Shown piece by piece: positions 13,831 through 22,336 of a stretch of DNA of 34,235 nt. Positions within the stretch are counted from its first letter, which is position 1. Every line of letters starts with the position of its first letter. The stretch is taken from contig CANQUI010000024.1 of NCBI GenBank assembly GCA_947626995.1, positions 1 through 34,235 on the forward strand, given 5' to 3'. The notes under the pieces are model-generated. The model was not told the origin of the DNA. It made no database searches and saw only the letters and a list, made by a program, of their open reading frames with translations. The position numbers and the translations under genes are program-made. The DNA is from an uncultured Eisenbergiella sp. (GTDB taxonomy: Bacteria; Bacillota; Clostridia; Lachnospirales; Lachnospiraceae).

Positions 13831-14618
13831 CAGATATCCACCTCCCTGGCCTCAAAAACCGGCCCGTCCGTACAGATCCGGGCATTTTTCACATGGGAAT
13901 GGGCGTCCACCTTCGCGGTTTTGCAGACGCAGCCCAGACAGGCTCCCACCCCGCAGGCCATCCGTTCCTCCAACGACAGATACGCCGGGATCTTTTCCCG
14001 GATGGCATATTGCTTGACCGCCCGAAGCATCGGCAGAGGGCCGCAGGCATACAGGATATCCGCCCGCAATCCGTTGGCGGCGATGGCGTCCATCACGTTC
14101 CCTCTGGTCTGGACGCTCCCGTCCTCCGTGGCAAGATAGACGTTTTGCGCCCCTGCCGCCCTTTCAAAATCCTCCCGCAGAAAACATTGGCTGTCCCGGT
14201 ATCCGGCCACGATCCGTTTTTCACAGGTCAGTTCCTTTGCCAGCTGCACAATGGGCGGCACGCCTACGCCTCCGCCCACAAGCAGCGCCGTCATGCCCGG
14301 TTTTGCCTCAGAAACCGGGAACCCGTTCCCCAAAACGCCCAAAACGTCCAGAACGTCCCCGGCCTTTAATTCGGAAAACGCAGCGGTTCCCTGTCCCGCC
14401 ACGCGATAGACCAGACGCAGGATCTGCTGCTTTTGATCCGCCTCACAAATACTGATGGGGCGCGGCAGCAGGGTGCTTTTATCCTTTGGATAGAGCGCCA
14501 CAAACTGCCCGCAATGCGCCTGACGCGCCAGTGTAGTGACGATTCTAAGATCATAGATGCCCGCCGCCAGGCTGGTCTGTGCAATCACCCGCGCCGTTTC
14601 TTTTCTTTTGCCTGCCAT
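13830..14618 (-). CDS. pyrK: Dihydroorotate dehydrogenase B, electron transfer subunit
   Basis: A 262-residue iron-sulfur flavoprotein that moves electrons from PyrD to NAD. The N-terminal FAD domain has LLPRPISICEA (the RPxS flavin motif near 52-56) and VYRVAGQGTAAFSEL. The NAD-binding region shows LLVGGGVGVPPI. The C-terminal 2Fe-2S ligands are Cys222, Cys227, Cys230 and Cys249 (ACGVGACLGC ... RICTDGPVF), with an additional Cys232. The ATG follows AGGA by seven bases. It lies between pyrC (18-base gap) and pyrD (1-base overlap). Confidence 0.95.
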   Translation of the reverse strand: MAGKRKETARVIAQTSLAAGIYDLRIVTTLARQAHCGQFVALYPKDKSTLLPRPISICEADQKQQILRLVYRVAGQGTAAFSELKAGDVLDVLGVLGNGFPVSEAKPGMTALLVGGGVGVPPIVQLAKELTCEKRIVAGYRDSQCFLREDFERAAGAQNVYLATEDGSVQTRGNVMDAIAANGLRADILYACGPLPMLRAVKQYAIREKIPAYLSLEERMACGVGACLGCVCKTAKVDAHSHVKNARICTDGPVFEAREVDI

Positions 14619-14636
14619 TTTAACATCCTGCCTTTC

Positions 14637-15935
14637 TCACCTGTGATCCGCCGGGCTGTCCGCCCGGTCTGCAAACACGATCTTTCCGCCGCAGATCGTG
14701 TATTTTACCTTCCCGCGCAGGGTCTGTCCCAAAAAGGGGGAATTCTGAGAGCGGGAAACGAACCGTTTGGGCGTCCATTCCTCGTTTTCGTCAAACAAGA
14801 CCAGATCCGCGGGGCCCCCCGGAAGCACATACCCGGCATCCAGGCCGTAAAGGGCCGCCGGATTTTGGCTCATACAGCGGATCAGCCCGGACAGGCTCAG
14901 ATAACCCGGTTTTACCAGAAACATCAGTCCCAGCGCCAGACTGGTCTCCAGTCCGATGATCCCGCTGGGCGCCTCGGTGATGGGCCGCGCCTTTTCCTCT
15001 GCGGAGTGGGGCGCGTGATCCGTCGCGATCAGGTCGATGGTGCCGTCTGCAAGCCCCCGGATGATGGCAAGCCTGTCCTCCTCGTCCCGAAGAGGCGGAT
15101 TCATCTTGGCCATCGCGCCGTATCGGATCACATCCTCCTGGGTCAGGGAGAAATGATGCGGGGCAGCCTCCGCGTGAATCCTTTCGCCGGCCTTTTTTTT
15201 GGCCTGCCGGACCAGCTCCACCGCTTCCTTTGTACTGATATGCTGAATGACAAGGGCAGCGCCCGTCTTAAGCGCCAGCGCAAGATCCCGGCGTACCATG
15301 TCGATCTCCGCCTGACGGTGGGAACCGCCGATGCCAAAAAAGTCCGCCGCCTTGCCTGCATTGATCCCGTTATTTTGGATAAAAGCCGGATTTTCTTCAT
15401 GGAAACTGATGGGGACATGGAGCCGCGCTGCCTCCTCCATGGCCTTTTGCGCGATCCTTTCGTCCAGAACAGGCTTTCCGTCGTCCGTAAAACCCACCGC
15501 TCCGTTTTCGTGCAGCGTCTGCATATCCGTCAGCGTTTCCCCCGCCATCCCTACCGTCACATTGGCGCAGGTATGGACATGGATCCCGGTTTTCTTTCCC
15601 TTCTTTAGCACATAGGAAAGCGTCTCCACCCGATCTATGCAGGGCGTCGTGTTGGCCATCAGCACCACGCTGGTCACGCCGCCCGCCGCCGCGGCCTTTG
15701 CGCCGGTCAGGATATCCTCCTTATACAGCGCGCCCGGATCCCGGAAATGAACGTGCGTATCCACCAGGCCCGGCGCGCAGATCAGTCCGTCCGCGGCAAT
15801 GACGGAGGCCCCCGCTGCGGTCAGCTCTCCCGCCCTTTCTATCCTCGCGATCTTAGTCCCTTCCATCAGAATATCCCGTCTGTCGTCCGTCCCGGAGGCC
15901 GGATCGATCAACCGGCAGTTTTTTATCAGAATCAT
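14637..15935 (-). CDS. pyrC: Dihydroorotase, class I
   Basis: A 432-residue zinc amidohydrolase that cyclises carbamoyl-aspartate to dihydroorotate. Metal-binding DTHVHFRDPG carries His61 and His63. Further motifs are ANTTPCIDR for the substrate, SFHEENP, IQHISTKEAVELV and ATDHAPHSAEEK with the catalytic Asp. It is first in pyrC-pyrK-pyrD, giving two consecutive steps of UMP synthesis; pyrB, pyrF and pyrE are not in the window. The leader from the extended -10 promoter is only about 30 bases, too short for a PyrR attenuator, so any pyrimidine control must act otherwise. The nearest ribosome binding site, AGGCGG, is about ten bases upstream. Confidence 0.95.
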   Translation of the reverse strand: MILIKNCRLIDPASGTDDRRDILMEGTKIARIERAGELTAAGASVIAADGLICAPGLVDTHVHFRDPGALYKEDILTGAKAAAAGGVTSVVLMANTTPCIDRVETLSYVLKKGKKTGIHVHTCANVTVGMAGETLTDMQTLHENGAVGFTDDGKPVLDERIAQKAMEEAARLHVPISFHEENPAFIQNNGINAGKAADFFGIGGSHRQAEIDMVRRDLALALKTGAALVIQHISTKEAVELVRQAKKKAGERIHAEAAPHHFSLTQEDVIRYGAMAKMNPPLRDEEDRLAIIRGLADGTIDLIATDHAPHSAEEKARPITEAPSGIIGLETSLALGLMFLVKPGYLSLSGLIRCMSQNPAALYGLDAGYVLPGGPADLVLFDENEEWTPKRFVSRSQNSPFLGQTLRGKVKYTICGGKIVFADRADSPADHR

Positions 15936-15970
15936 TCTCGTTTGTCCGCCTGTCTGCCTTGATACGGTCC

Positions 15971-15979
15971 ATTATAGCA
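15971..15979 (-). promoter_or_regulatory. Extended -10 promoter of pyrC-pyrK-pyrD
   Basis: Reading leftward: TGCTATAAT at 15979-15971, an ideal TATAAT with a TGn extension. No good -35 lies 16-18 bases upstream, which extended -10 promoters can tolerate. Confidence 0.6.
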
Positions 15980-16031
15980 TGAAACAAGCGGAAAGTATAC
16001 CTCCATTCTGCCAACCGGCATAGCCGCCGCG

Positions 16032-16448
16032 TCAGTCGAATACCACGGTCTTATCCACAAACGGCGTTTTGATTACAATATACGGATACGAAGGCTCGCT
16101 GCCTGCCGCCTCGGATTCCTTGGGGCCGATCAGGTCCACATCCAGACAGATCTCGCTTTGCGTCGCGTACAGATCGTTGACCGCAATGCTGTAACCGCCC
16201 TTGTTCTGCCGGCCGTATCCCACGCACAGATACATGTAACCGCCGTCGGCATACGTGAGATTAAAGGGACTTTCTTTCTTTTCCCCGACGATTTTTTTCA
16301 GCTCCTCCGGCAGCCGTCCCTCATCCACCACCGTAAATTCCAGATTTGTTTTTTCCTCCCCGTCGTTTTTGTTTTTGCAGCCTGTCGGCACAGTCAAAAG
16401 GAAAATCATAAGAAAAACCGTTACGATTCCCGCTCCTTTTTTCCTCAT
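16032..16448 (-). CDS. Lipoprotein with a PrcB-like C-terminal domain
   Basis: A 138-residue exported lipoprotein. The signal is MRKKGAGIVTVFLMIFLLTVPTGC with a lipobox ending TGC, so the mature protein is anchored by Cys24. The mature part carries YLCVGYGRQNKGGYSIAVNDLY, the signature of the PrcB C-terminal domain, followed by strands ending PYIVIKTPFVDKTVVFD. PrcB-type domains occur in surface-associated proteins of several bacteria; the precise role is not known. The frame is open far upstream, but the ATG at 16448 is chosen because AAGGA lies six bases before it and the signal peptide begins there. The region upstream is shared with the divergent plsC. Confidence 0.75.
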   Translation of the reverse strand: MRKKGAGIVTVFLMIFLLTVPTGCKNKNDGEEKTNLEFTVVDEGRLPEELKKIVGEKKESPFNLTYADGGYMYLCVGYGRQNKGGYSIAVNDLYATQSEICLDVDLIGPKESEAAGSEPSYPYIVIKTPFVDKTVVFD

Positions 16449-16555
16449 CCCGCATCCTTCTCTCTCTATGGCGGCAGCCGAATCCCGGGCGGCCCCCGTT
16501 TGTATCAATCTATGAGCGGGCAGGGATGTCCTATGCGCCAACTGTGCAAAACGGC

Positions 16556-16584
16556 TTGCCAATCTTACCGGAACCGGATATACT
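16556..16584 (+). promoter_or_regulatory. Sigma-A promoter of plsC
   Basis: TTGCCA at 16556-16561, a 17-base spacer and TATACT at 16579-16584. Transcription would begin near 16591, giving a leader of about 70 bases. Confidence 0.6.
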
Positions 16585-16659
16585 GATATTGTTCGGCTTT
16601 TGCGTCCGATTCTGCAAATCCTGCCGGACCCGGTATTTTTCAGAAAGGACTCCCTGGCT

Positions 16660-17394
16660 ATGTTTCGTTTTCTCTGTGTGGCGTTTTTTGTGATCCTTTT
16701 TCTGGTCTTAAGTATTCCGCTTCTGATCGCCGAATGGATCCTTGGCAAATTTGATATGGACAAAAAAAATAAAAGCTCCCTGGCCATCGTAAACTGGGCT
16801 TTTCGTGTCTGCCTGTGGATCGCCGGCACCCGGATCACTTATCTGGGCGAGGAGCGGATCCCTTCCGACACGGCCGTGCTGTACGTGGGAAACCACCGGA
16901 GCTATTTCGATATTCTCATGACGTATGTGCGGGTTCCCCGTCCCACGGGCTACATTGCCAAAAAGGAAATGCTGCGCTATCCGCTGCTGGTTAACTGGAT
17001 GAAAAATCTGCACTGTCTGTTTCTGGACCGCGACGACCTCAAAGCAGGGATGAAGACCATCCTGGCCGCCGTTGAAAAGATGAAATCCGGGATTTCCATC
17101 TGCATTTTCCCGGAAGGGACCCGCAATAAGACGCCGGATACCTTCCTTCCCTTCCATGCCGGCAGCTTAAAGATCGCGGACAGGGCCAAATGCCCCATCA
17201 TCCCCATGGCGATTGTCAATGCGGGCGATATTTTCGAAGATCACCTGCCCCGGATCAAAAAGACAAAGGTCATCATCGAATACGGAGAACCCCTCTGGCC
17301 GGACCGGATGGATCGGGAAGAGAAAAAGAACCTGAACGATACCGTGGTCAATGAGATCAAGCGGATGTATTTTAAAAATAAAGAGCTGCTGTAA
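16660..17394 (+). CDS. plsC: 1-acyl-sn-glycerol-3-phosphate acyltransferase
   Basis: A 244-residue membrane-associated acyltransferase that esterifies lysophosphatidic acid to phosphatidic acid. An N-terminal hydrophobic anchor (FRFLCVAFFVILFLVLSIPL) precedes the PlsC domain. It has the catalytic NHRSYFD (the NHx4D/HxxxxD motif), then FLDRDDLKAGM, the substrate-binding FPEGTRNK and the C-terminal PIIPMAIVNAG. The ATG at 16660 has AAGGA upstream, though ten bases away. An in-frame TTG at 16600 lies too close to the transcription start and has no ribosome binding site. One of only three plus-strand genes; it converges on murF. Confidence 0.92.
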   Translation: MFRFLCVAFFVILFLVLSIPLLIAEWILGKFDMDKKNKSSLAIVNWAFRVCLWIAGTRITYLGEERIPSDTAVLYVGNHRSYFDILMTYVRVPRPTGYIAKKEMLRYPLLVNWMKNLHCLFLDRDDLKAGMKTILAAVEKMKSGISICIFPEGTRNKTPDTFLPFHAGSLKIADRAKCPIIPMAIVNAGDIFEDHLPRIKKTKVIIEYGEPLWPDRMDREEKKNLNDTVVNEIKRMYFKNKELL

Positions 17395-17411
17395 ATCCCC
17401 GGATTTTCAGC
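17388..17411. terminator. Hairpin spanning both stop codons of convergent plsC and murF
   Basis: GCTG-T-AAATC, loop CCCG, GATTT-T-CAGC: nine base pairs with one T-T mismatch. The plsC TAA (17392-17394) and murF stop (17407-17409) both lie within it. No T-run follows on either strand, so termination efficiency is doubtful. Confidence 0.4.
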
Positions 17412-18849
17412 GTTCCTCAAGCAGGGCCTTTACCACCGCTTCAAACCCCATGCCGTGAGAGGCCTTAATCAGAACAGAATCTCCGGGCCGCAGTCTATGA
17501 GGCAGATCCGCCAGCAGGGCCTGCCGGTTTGCATAATAAAAGAGCTCTTTCATGCCCGCCGTTTTGGCGGCTTCATACATGTCCTTTGAAAGCGTCCCGG
17601 CGCAAAGCAGGCAGTCTACGCCATGCTGCGCAGCGTAACGCCCCACCTCGGCGTGCAGTGCGCGCTCCTCAGGCCCCAGTTCAAACATATCCCCCAGTAC
17701 CGCCACTTTACGGCCCTCCGCCATTCCCAGAAGATCCACCGCCGCTTTCATGGAAACCGGATTGGCGTTGTAGCAGTCGTCGATGAGCACCATATCCTTC
17801 GCGCGAAGCACGCGGCTCCTGCCCTGTACTGCCGAAACGGACGCGATCCCTTCCCGGATCTGATCCACGGACAGCCCCATCAAAAGCCCTACCGCAGTGG
17901 CCGCCAGCGCGTTTTGCACCATATGAATTCCCGGCAGAGGGATCTGCACCGGAAAAGAAAGACTGTCGGCATGAATCGTGGCGACGCTTCCCAACAGCCC
18001 CCGGCTCTTTACATCGGTGGCATAAATATCATTTTTCTGCGCATCGAATCCGAACCGCACCGGCGTGATCGTTCCCACCTGCCGTATGGTCTCCAGCTTA
18101 TCGTCGTCTCCAAACAGGCAGATCTTCCCTTCCGGGTCCATAAAATCAAAAATCTCGGATTTTGCCTTCAAAATGCCGTCCCTGCTTCCCAGGTTTTCCA
18201 GATGACATTGCCCGATATTGGTGATCACGCAGATGTTGGGCTTTGCGATTCTGCTGAGACGGTGCATTTCCCCAAAATGGTTCATGCCCATTTCCAACAC
18301 CACCGCCTGCGCGTCCTCCGGCATGGAAAGCAGCGTCAGCGGAACGCCCACCTCGTTGTTATAATTTCCTTCCGTCCTGTGCGTCCGATACTTCTGTCCC
18401 AGCACGGATGCCACAAATTCCTTGGTGCTGGTCTTGCCCACGCTTCCGGTAATGCCGATCAGCGGCACGGGGCGCTGGGTGCGATAAAATTCCGCCATGC
18501 TTGAAAGCGCCTGAAAGCTGTCCTTTACGATGATACAGGGCCCCGGCAGCGGACTGGGCTCCTTTTCGCAGACCACGCCGATCGCGCCCCTGCGAAACGC
18601 CTCCTCGATAAAAAGGTGTCCGTCCACCCGTTCGCCCACCGTCGCCACAAACACATATCCGGGCCGCACTTTACGGGAATCCAGCACAACGCCTTCCGCC
18701 TGCCGCGCCGCTGCCTGTCGGATCTGCGCCATACCGTTTTGCGGGCAGACGGGCGGGTTTTCTTTCTCTGACAGACCGGCGGTTTGGTCGGGAATCACAA
18801 ACCGTCCCTGACAGACTCTGGCAATATTCCATAACGTCATTCGGGTCAT
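17407..18849 (-). CDS. murF: UDP-N-acetylmuramoyl-tripeptide--D-alanyl-D-alanine ligase
   Basis: A 480-residue Mur ligase adding the D-Ala-D-Ala dipeptide to UDP-MurNAc-tripeptide, completing the pentapeptide precursor in the cytoplasm. The ATP loop GITGSVGKTSTKEF is at about 132-145; EGNYNNEVGVPLTLL and LEMGMNHFGEM follow; the C-terminal domain holds DDCYNANPVSMKAA and VLGDMFELG. Residues 22-53 (GLSEKENPPVCPQNGMAQIRQ and on) are an insertion in the N-terminal substrate domain not usual for the family. The ATG at 18849 has GGAG seven bases upstream. It lies 13 bases after ddl, whose product is its substrate, so the pair forms a two-gene pathway unit. Confidence 0.95.
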   Translation of the reverse strand: MTRMTLWNIARVCQGRFVIPDQTAGLSEKENPPVCPQNGMAQIRQAAARQAEGVVLDSRKVRPGYVFVATVGERVDGHLFIEEAFRRGAIGVVCEKEPSPLPGPCIIVKDSFQALSSMAEFYRTQRPVPLIGITGSVGKTSTKEFVASVLGQKYRTHRTEGNYNNEVGVPLTLLSMPEDAQAVVLEMGMNHFGEMHRLSRIAKPNICVITNIGQCHLENLGSRDGILKAKSEIFDFMDPEGKICLFGDDDKLETIRQVGTITPVRFGFDAQKNDIYATDVKSRGLLGSVATIHADSLSFPVQIPLPGIHMVQNALAATAVGLLMGLSVDQIREGIASVSAVQGRSRVLRAKDMVLIDDCYNANPVSMKAAVDLLGMAEGRKVAVLGDMFELGPEERALHAEVGRYAAQHGVDCLLCAGTLSKDMYEAAKTAGMKELFYYANRQALLADLPHRLRPGDSVLIKASHGMGFEAVVKALLEER

Positions 18850-18862
18850 TTTACCGCTCCTT

Positions 18863-19885
18863 TTAAAAAGCCATATCCAGAATTTTCTGGCAGAGGTGAT
18901 CGTAGTCGATGCCTACCGCGGCCGCCTCCTGGGGAATCAGCGAGGTGGGCGTCATGCCGGGGAGGGTATTGGCCTCCAGACAATAGGGATTGCCCTGTTC
19001 ATCCAGCATAAAATCCATGCGGGCATATTTTTTCAGGCGCAGCACCTGAAAGACCCGCTCGGAGATTTCCTGGATCCTGCGGGTGCACGCCTCGTCTACG
19101 GGCGCGGGGCAGACTTCCGTGGTACTCCCGGCCTGATATTTGTTCTTATAATCGTAAAACCCTTTCTTGGGTATGATCTCCACAAGCGGAAGCGCCTTGC
19201 CGTCCAGTACGCAGCAGGTCAGTTCCCGCCCCTTGATGTACTGCTCCACAATCACCTCGTCCCCGTAGGAAAAAGCCTCCTGCAGCGCGCGCTCATATTC
19301 GGTCTCATCCTTTACTATGTAGACCCCTATGGACGAACCGCCCATACAGGCCTTTACCACACAGGGCAGCGGCATCTTTTCCGCGGGCGCTGCGCCCTTC
19401 TTTAACACAATGCCGCCGGGCGTCGGAATATCGTTGGCTACAAACAGTTCCTTTGCCAGCCCCTTATCCATCGCCAGCGCGCTGCTCACATAGTCCGTAC
19501 CGGTATAACGGATCCCCAGCAGATCAAAAGCGGCCTGAATCTTTCCGTTCTCTCCGTCCGCGCCGTGCAGGGCAAGAAAGACCGCGTCCGCCATCTGGCA
19601 GATCGCAATGACGTTGGGGCCAAAATAACACCTGCCGCCGTCCCCGCGCCGCTTTTTTACCGCGCTGATATCGGGATTGATTCCCCGGATTTCCCCGATG
19701 TCTTTGGAAAAATCCTCCTCACTGTCAAAGATCGAAGCGATCTCTTCCCGTTCGATCCCCAGATATACGTCCAGCAAAACCGCCTGATGCCCCAGCCGCT
19801 TCATCGCCTGATAGATCAGCTTGCCCGACATCAGGGAAACATCCCGTTCGGTACTGATGCCGCCCGCCAATACCACTACTTTCAT
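18863..19885 (-). CDS. ddl: D-alanine--D-alanine ligase
   Basis: A 340-residue ATP-grasp ligase making D-Ala-D-Ala for MurF. N-terminal VVVLAGGISTERDVSLMSG with the substrate Glu; FLALHGADGENGKIQAAFDLLGIRYTG; the ATP-grasp core VVKACMGGSSIGVYIV; the omega-loop FYDYKNKYQAGSTTEVCPAP; and the Mg-binding RMDFMLDEQGNPYCLEANTLPGMTPTSL. The Tyr and Lys residues of the omega loop are those of true D-Ala-D-Ala ligases rather than VanA/B-type D-Ala-D-Lac enzymes, so no glycopeptide resistance is implied. AGAGGA precedes the ATG. It is the promoter-proximal gene of ddl-murF. Confidence 0.95.
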   Translation of the reverse strand: MKVVVLAGGISTERDVSLMSGKLIYQAMKRLGHQAVLLDVYLGIEREEIASIFDSEEDFSKDIGEIRGINPDISAVKKRRGDGGRCYFGPNVIAICQMADAVFLALHGADGENGKIQAAFDLLGIRYTGTDYVSSALAMDKGLAKELFVANDIPTPGGIVLKKGAAPAEKMPLPCVVKACMGGSSIGVYIVKDETEYERALQEAFSYGDEVIVEQYIKGRELTCCVLDGKALPLVEIIPKKGFYDYKNKYQAGSTTEVCPAPVDEACTRRIQEISERVFQVLRLKKYARMDFMLDEQGNPYCLEANTLPGMTPTSLIPQEAAAVGIDYDHLCQKILDMAF

Positions 19886-19915
19886 TCCGTTTTCCTCTTT
19901 CAGCTTTTTCCATAT

Positions 19916-19944
19916 AGTATACGCTCAAAAACGCGCAACGTAAA
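19916..19944 (-). promoter_or_regulatory. Promoter of ddl-murF
   Basis: Reading leftward: TTTACG at 19944-19939 (4 of 6), a 17-base spacer and TATACT at 19921-19916. It leaves a short leader of about 25 bases. Confidence 0.5.
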
Positions 19945-19962
19945 GAAAAATAAAGCCAAATC

Positions 19963-21234
19963 TCATCCTTCCTCCCTGTATACGACCCGTCCGTCGAGAA
20001 CGGTATAGCGTACCCTGGTAAAAATTTCCATGGGATTTCCCGTAAATATGGCAATATCCGCGTCTTTTCCCTCCTCCAGGCTTCCCACCCGGTCAAAGAC
20101 GCCGCAGATCTTCGCCGCGCTGGAGGTGATCGCCGCAAGCCCCGCGTACATCGGCAGCCCCGCTTTTACCGCAAGACCGGCGCACAGCGGCAGAGACTGG
20201 ATGGTGGAAACCGGATGATCCGTACAGATCGCCACCGTCACGCCGGCTCGATACAACACGCCGGAGGTTTTAAAGTCCACGTTTTGCACTTCAATCTTGT
20301 TCCTGCTGGAAAGATCCGGCCCTACGATGGCGGGGAATCCGCTGGCCGCAATCTCCTCGGCGATCAGATGCCCCTCGCTGCAATGATCCAGCGTCATACA
20401 AAGTCCGTATTCCTTCGCAATGCGGATGGCGGTAAAGATGTCGTCCACCCGGTGCACATGCGCCTTGAGCGGGATCTGCCGCGCAAAAACGGGCACCCAG
20501 GGCTCCAGATCAAAATCCGGCACAAAGGAGGGATTCTCCCGTCCGGTTTTTTCCTGCTTCTTACAGACCACGTCCGTCCCCACGCCGCCGGACTGCACCA
20601 CGCGGTCCGCCGCGGTTCTGCCCCCGGCGCGCTCCCTGCAATAGCGCCGCGCCTCATACAGTTGTCTGCGCAACATTCCGGCAATGGCCATCCGGGTCAC
20701 CGGGCTTTTGCCCATACCGGAGAAATTCACCTTCGGGTTTTCCCCAAACGCCACCTTCATGGCGGCGGGCGCGCGGACGATCAGATCGTCGATCCGCCTT
20801 CCCTTTGTTTTCAGGAAAAGAAACTGTCCGCCCACCACGTTGGAGCTGCCGGGCCCCACCATGAGAGAAGTAATCCCGGAACGCACCGCATCGTCAAAGG
20901 CGGCGTCCATCATATTGATGGCATCCAGCGCGCGCAGATACGGCGTGACCGGCTCCACATTCTCGTTGCAGTCGTCCCCTTCCATTCCCTTCTTTTCTTC
21001 CGTGATCCCCACATGGCAATGCGCGTCAATCAGCCCCGGCATCACCAGACAGCCGGAGGCGTCGATGATCTGCGCCTGGGCGCTTTGGGGCAGTTCGATC
21101 CGCCGCGCGATCCGTTCAATTTTTCCGTTTACGCACAGAAGATCGGACGGCCTTCCCTCCGCTACCCCTTTGCTTTCTTCCTTTCGGTTGGAATCCGCCA
21201 TGGTCATCAGGCGGCCGTTTTGAATCAGAATCAT
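19963..21234 (-). CDS. Amidohydrolase-superfamily metal-dependent hydrolase
   Basis: A 423-residue cytoplasmic hydrolase of the amidohydrolase superfamily (imidazolonepropionase/atrazine-hydrolase-like subgroup by overall look). Metal ligands are visible: PGLIDAHCHVG with the HxH pair (about 67-77), LKAHVHRVDD, LDHCSEGH and ICTDHPVS with the catalytic Asp. The C-terminal half holds AAITSSAAKICGVFDRVGSLEEGKDADIAIFTGNP, the standard composite-domain end. The substrate is unknown. Its ATG is three bases after the stop of the SpoIIQ-like gene and its ribosome binding site (GGGG) lies in that gene's last codons. The two are thus co-translated, so it may be expressed during sporulation. Confidence 0.85.
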   Translation of the reverse strand: MILIQNGRLMTMADSNRKEESKGVAEGRPSDLLCVNGKIERIARRIELPQSAQAQIIDASGCLVMPGLIDAHCHVGITEEKKGMEGDDCNENVEPVTPYLRALDAINMMDAAFDDAVRSGITSLMVGPGSSNVVGGQFLFLKTKGRRIDDLIVRAPAAMKVAFGENPKVNFSGMGKSPVTRMAIAGMLRRQLYEARRYCRERAGGRTAADRVVQSGGVGTDVVCKKQEKTGRENPSFVPDFDLEPWVPVFARQIPLKAHVHRVDDIFTAIRIAKEYGLCMTLDHCSEGHLIAEEIAASGFPAIVGPDLSSRNKIEVQNVDFKTSGVLYRAGVTVAICTDHPVSTIQSLPLCAGLAVKAGLPMYAGLAAITSSAAKICGVFDRVGSLEEGKDADIAIFTGNPMEIFTRVRYTVLDGRVVYREEG

Positions 21235-21237
21235 GGC

Positions 21238-22239
21238 TTACCCCAGATAGTCCAGCGGATCCACCGGCTCTCCGTCCTTTGTCAGTTTAAAATAAACGTT
21301 GGTGCCTTCCGCCGTATAATACTTGGTAGGCGCCGCTACCCTGCCCAAAAAAGCGCCGGTTTCCACAAAGTCGCCTTCCTCTACCGCCACCTCGTCCAGC
21401 TGTCCGTAGGTCAGTTCATAGCCGTCTCCCAGGTTCATTACCACCGTATTCCCGGTCTGAGCGTCCTCGTAGACCCTGCTCACAATACCGTCGGCGGCGC
21501 ACGCCACATTGGCGCCCTGCGTGGAACCGATTACGATAGAGGGGTTGTATTTATATTGCTTTAACGTGGGGAAAAATATCGTTTTATCCATGCTGTAGTT
21601 GAGCAGTACGTTCCCCACGATGGGCCAGGAGAGCTTGTCCTCTTCGGAAAAATGCAGATCGTTTTCCGGCGCGGCCTCCGCTACCGCCTCCAGAGAGGGC
21701 TCTTCCTGCGATACCGCGCTTTCCGTCTCTGCGTCCGCAGCGTCGTCCGTTTCGCTTTGCCCGGACCGGGAAGGATCGTTCCGGCTTACTGCGGCATACC
21801 CCACGTTATCGGTCATGGCAGAGTCCGCTGCCTGCGTCGTTTCTTCTCCTTCCTGCGTCTGATTGCCCGCAGGATTTGTCCCTTCCTGTCCCTGGGCGCC
21901 ATTTTCCGCCTTCTTTGCGGTGCCGCTGACCTCCTGGCTGTTCAAAATCTTTTCCTGTTCGATATAATAGGGATCATAGTCCAGCTCCCCATCCGCTTCC
22001 TGTCCGCTGGTCAGATTCTGCGCCGATTGATTTTCCGCAAGCGCCACATCCTTGCCCTGCTTGGGCGCCGGCTCCTCCAGCGCGGAAAAATCCACGATAT
22101 TTTCCTCTTCTTCCGGTTCCCGGCCCGTATTGTAAAGATAGACGCCGGTCACCGTCAAAGCCGCCATAACTAAAAGACTGGCGACGGTAAGAACCACTTT
22201 TTCTTTCTGGAATACTCCGCTTGACTTTCTTCTCTTCAT
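21238..22239 (-). CDS. SpoIIQ-like protein with a degenerate M23 (LytM) domain
   Basis: About 333 residues: a basic N-terminus, one membrane segment (VVLTVASLLVMAALTVTGVYLY), a long acidic low-complexity linker rich in Glu, Gln, Ala and Ser (about 45-205), and a C-terminal M23 fold (about 225-335). The fold is clear from VACAADGIVSRVYEDAQTGNTVVMNLGDGYELTYGQLDEVAVEEGDFVETGAFLG and PVDPLDYL. All zinc ligands appear replaced: the HxxxD site reads without His, YaHL is YGQL, and HLHF is NVYF. It therefore cannot be an active zinc endopeptidase, like Bacillus SpoIIQ. SpoIIQ sits in the forespore membrane and pairs with SpoIIIAH. Placement next to spoIID supports the call. ATG at 22239 has AAAGGA eight bases upstream. 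No sigma-F promoter was recognised. Confidence 0.8.
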   Translation of the reverse strand: MKRRKSSGVFQKEKVVLTVASLLVMAALTVTGVYLYNTGREPEEEENIVDFSALEEPAPKQGKDVALAENQSAQNLTSGQEADGELDYDPYYIEQEKILNSQEVSGTAKKAENGAQGQEGTNPAGNQTQEGEETTQAADSAMTDNVGYAAVSRNDPSRSGQSETDDAADAETESAVSQEEPSLEAVAEAAPENDLHFSEEDKLSWPIVGNVLLNYSMDKTIFFPTLKQYKYNPSIVIGSTQGANVACAADGIVSRVYEDAQTGNTVVMNLGDGYELTYGQLDEVAVEEGDFVETGAFLGRVAAPTKYYTAEGTNVYFKLTKDGEPVDPLDYLG

Positions 22240-22269
22240 CTCGATCATCCTTTCTGTTTACGATTGAAA

Positions 22270-22291
22270 GCTGTCCGCCATGTAAGACAGC
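22270..22291 (-). terminator. Weak hairpin between spoIID and the SpoIIQ-like gene
   Basis: GCTGTC / GACAGC, 6-bp stem with a 10-base loop, followed leftward by TTTCAAT. It may attenuate or simply structure the leader. An adjacent palindrome, AAGAATT-G-AATTCTT at 22293-22307, has arms too close to form a hairpin and could be a protein site. Confidence 0.3.
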
Positions 22292-22336
22292 CAAGAATTG
22301 AATTCTTCAAGCATAGTTTTTCCAGTAATGTTGTCT

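Noticed and set aside
15995-16000. GTATAC near the pyrC promoter and at 19917-19922 before ddl, as further GntR sites
   Set aside because: Flanking bases do not match T-n-GTATAC-n-A, and six-base palindromes are expected by chance.
16449-16838. N-terminal extension of the PrcB-like protein
   Set aside because: The extension would run under the divergent plsC start and its promoter; the signal peptide and ribosome binding site fix the start at 16448.
18863-19885. Ddl as a vancomycin-resistance type ligase
   Set aside because: The omega loop FYDYKNKYQAG is of the D-Ala-D-Ala type, and no vanH, vanX or vanS/R genes are present.
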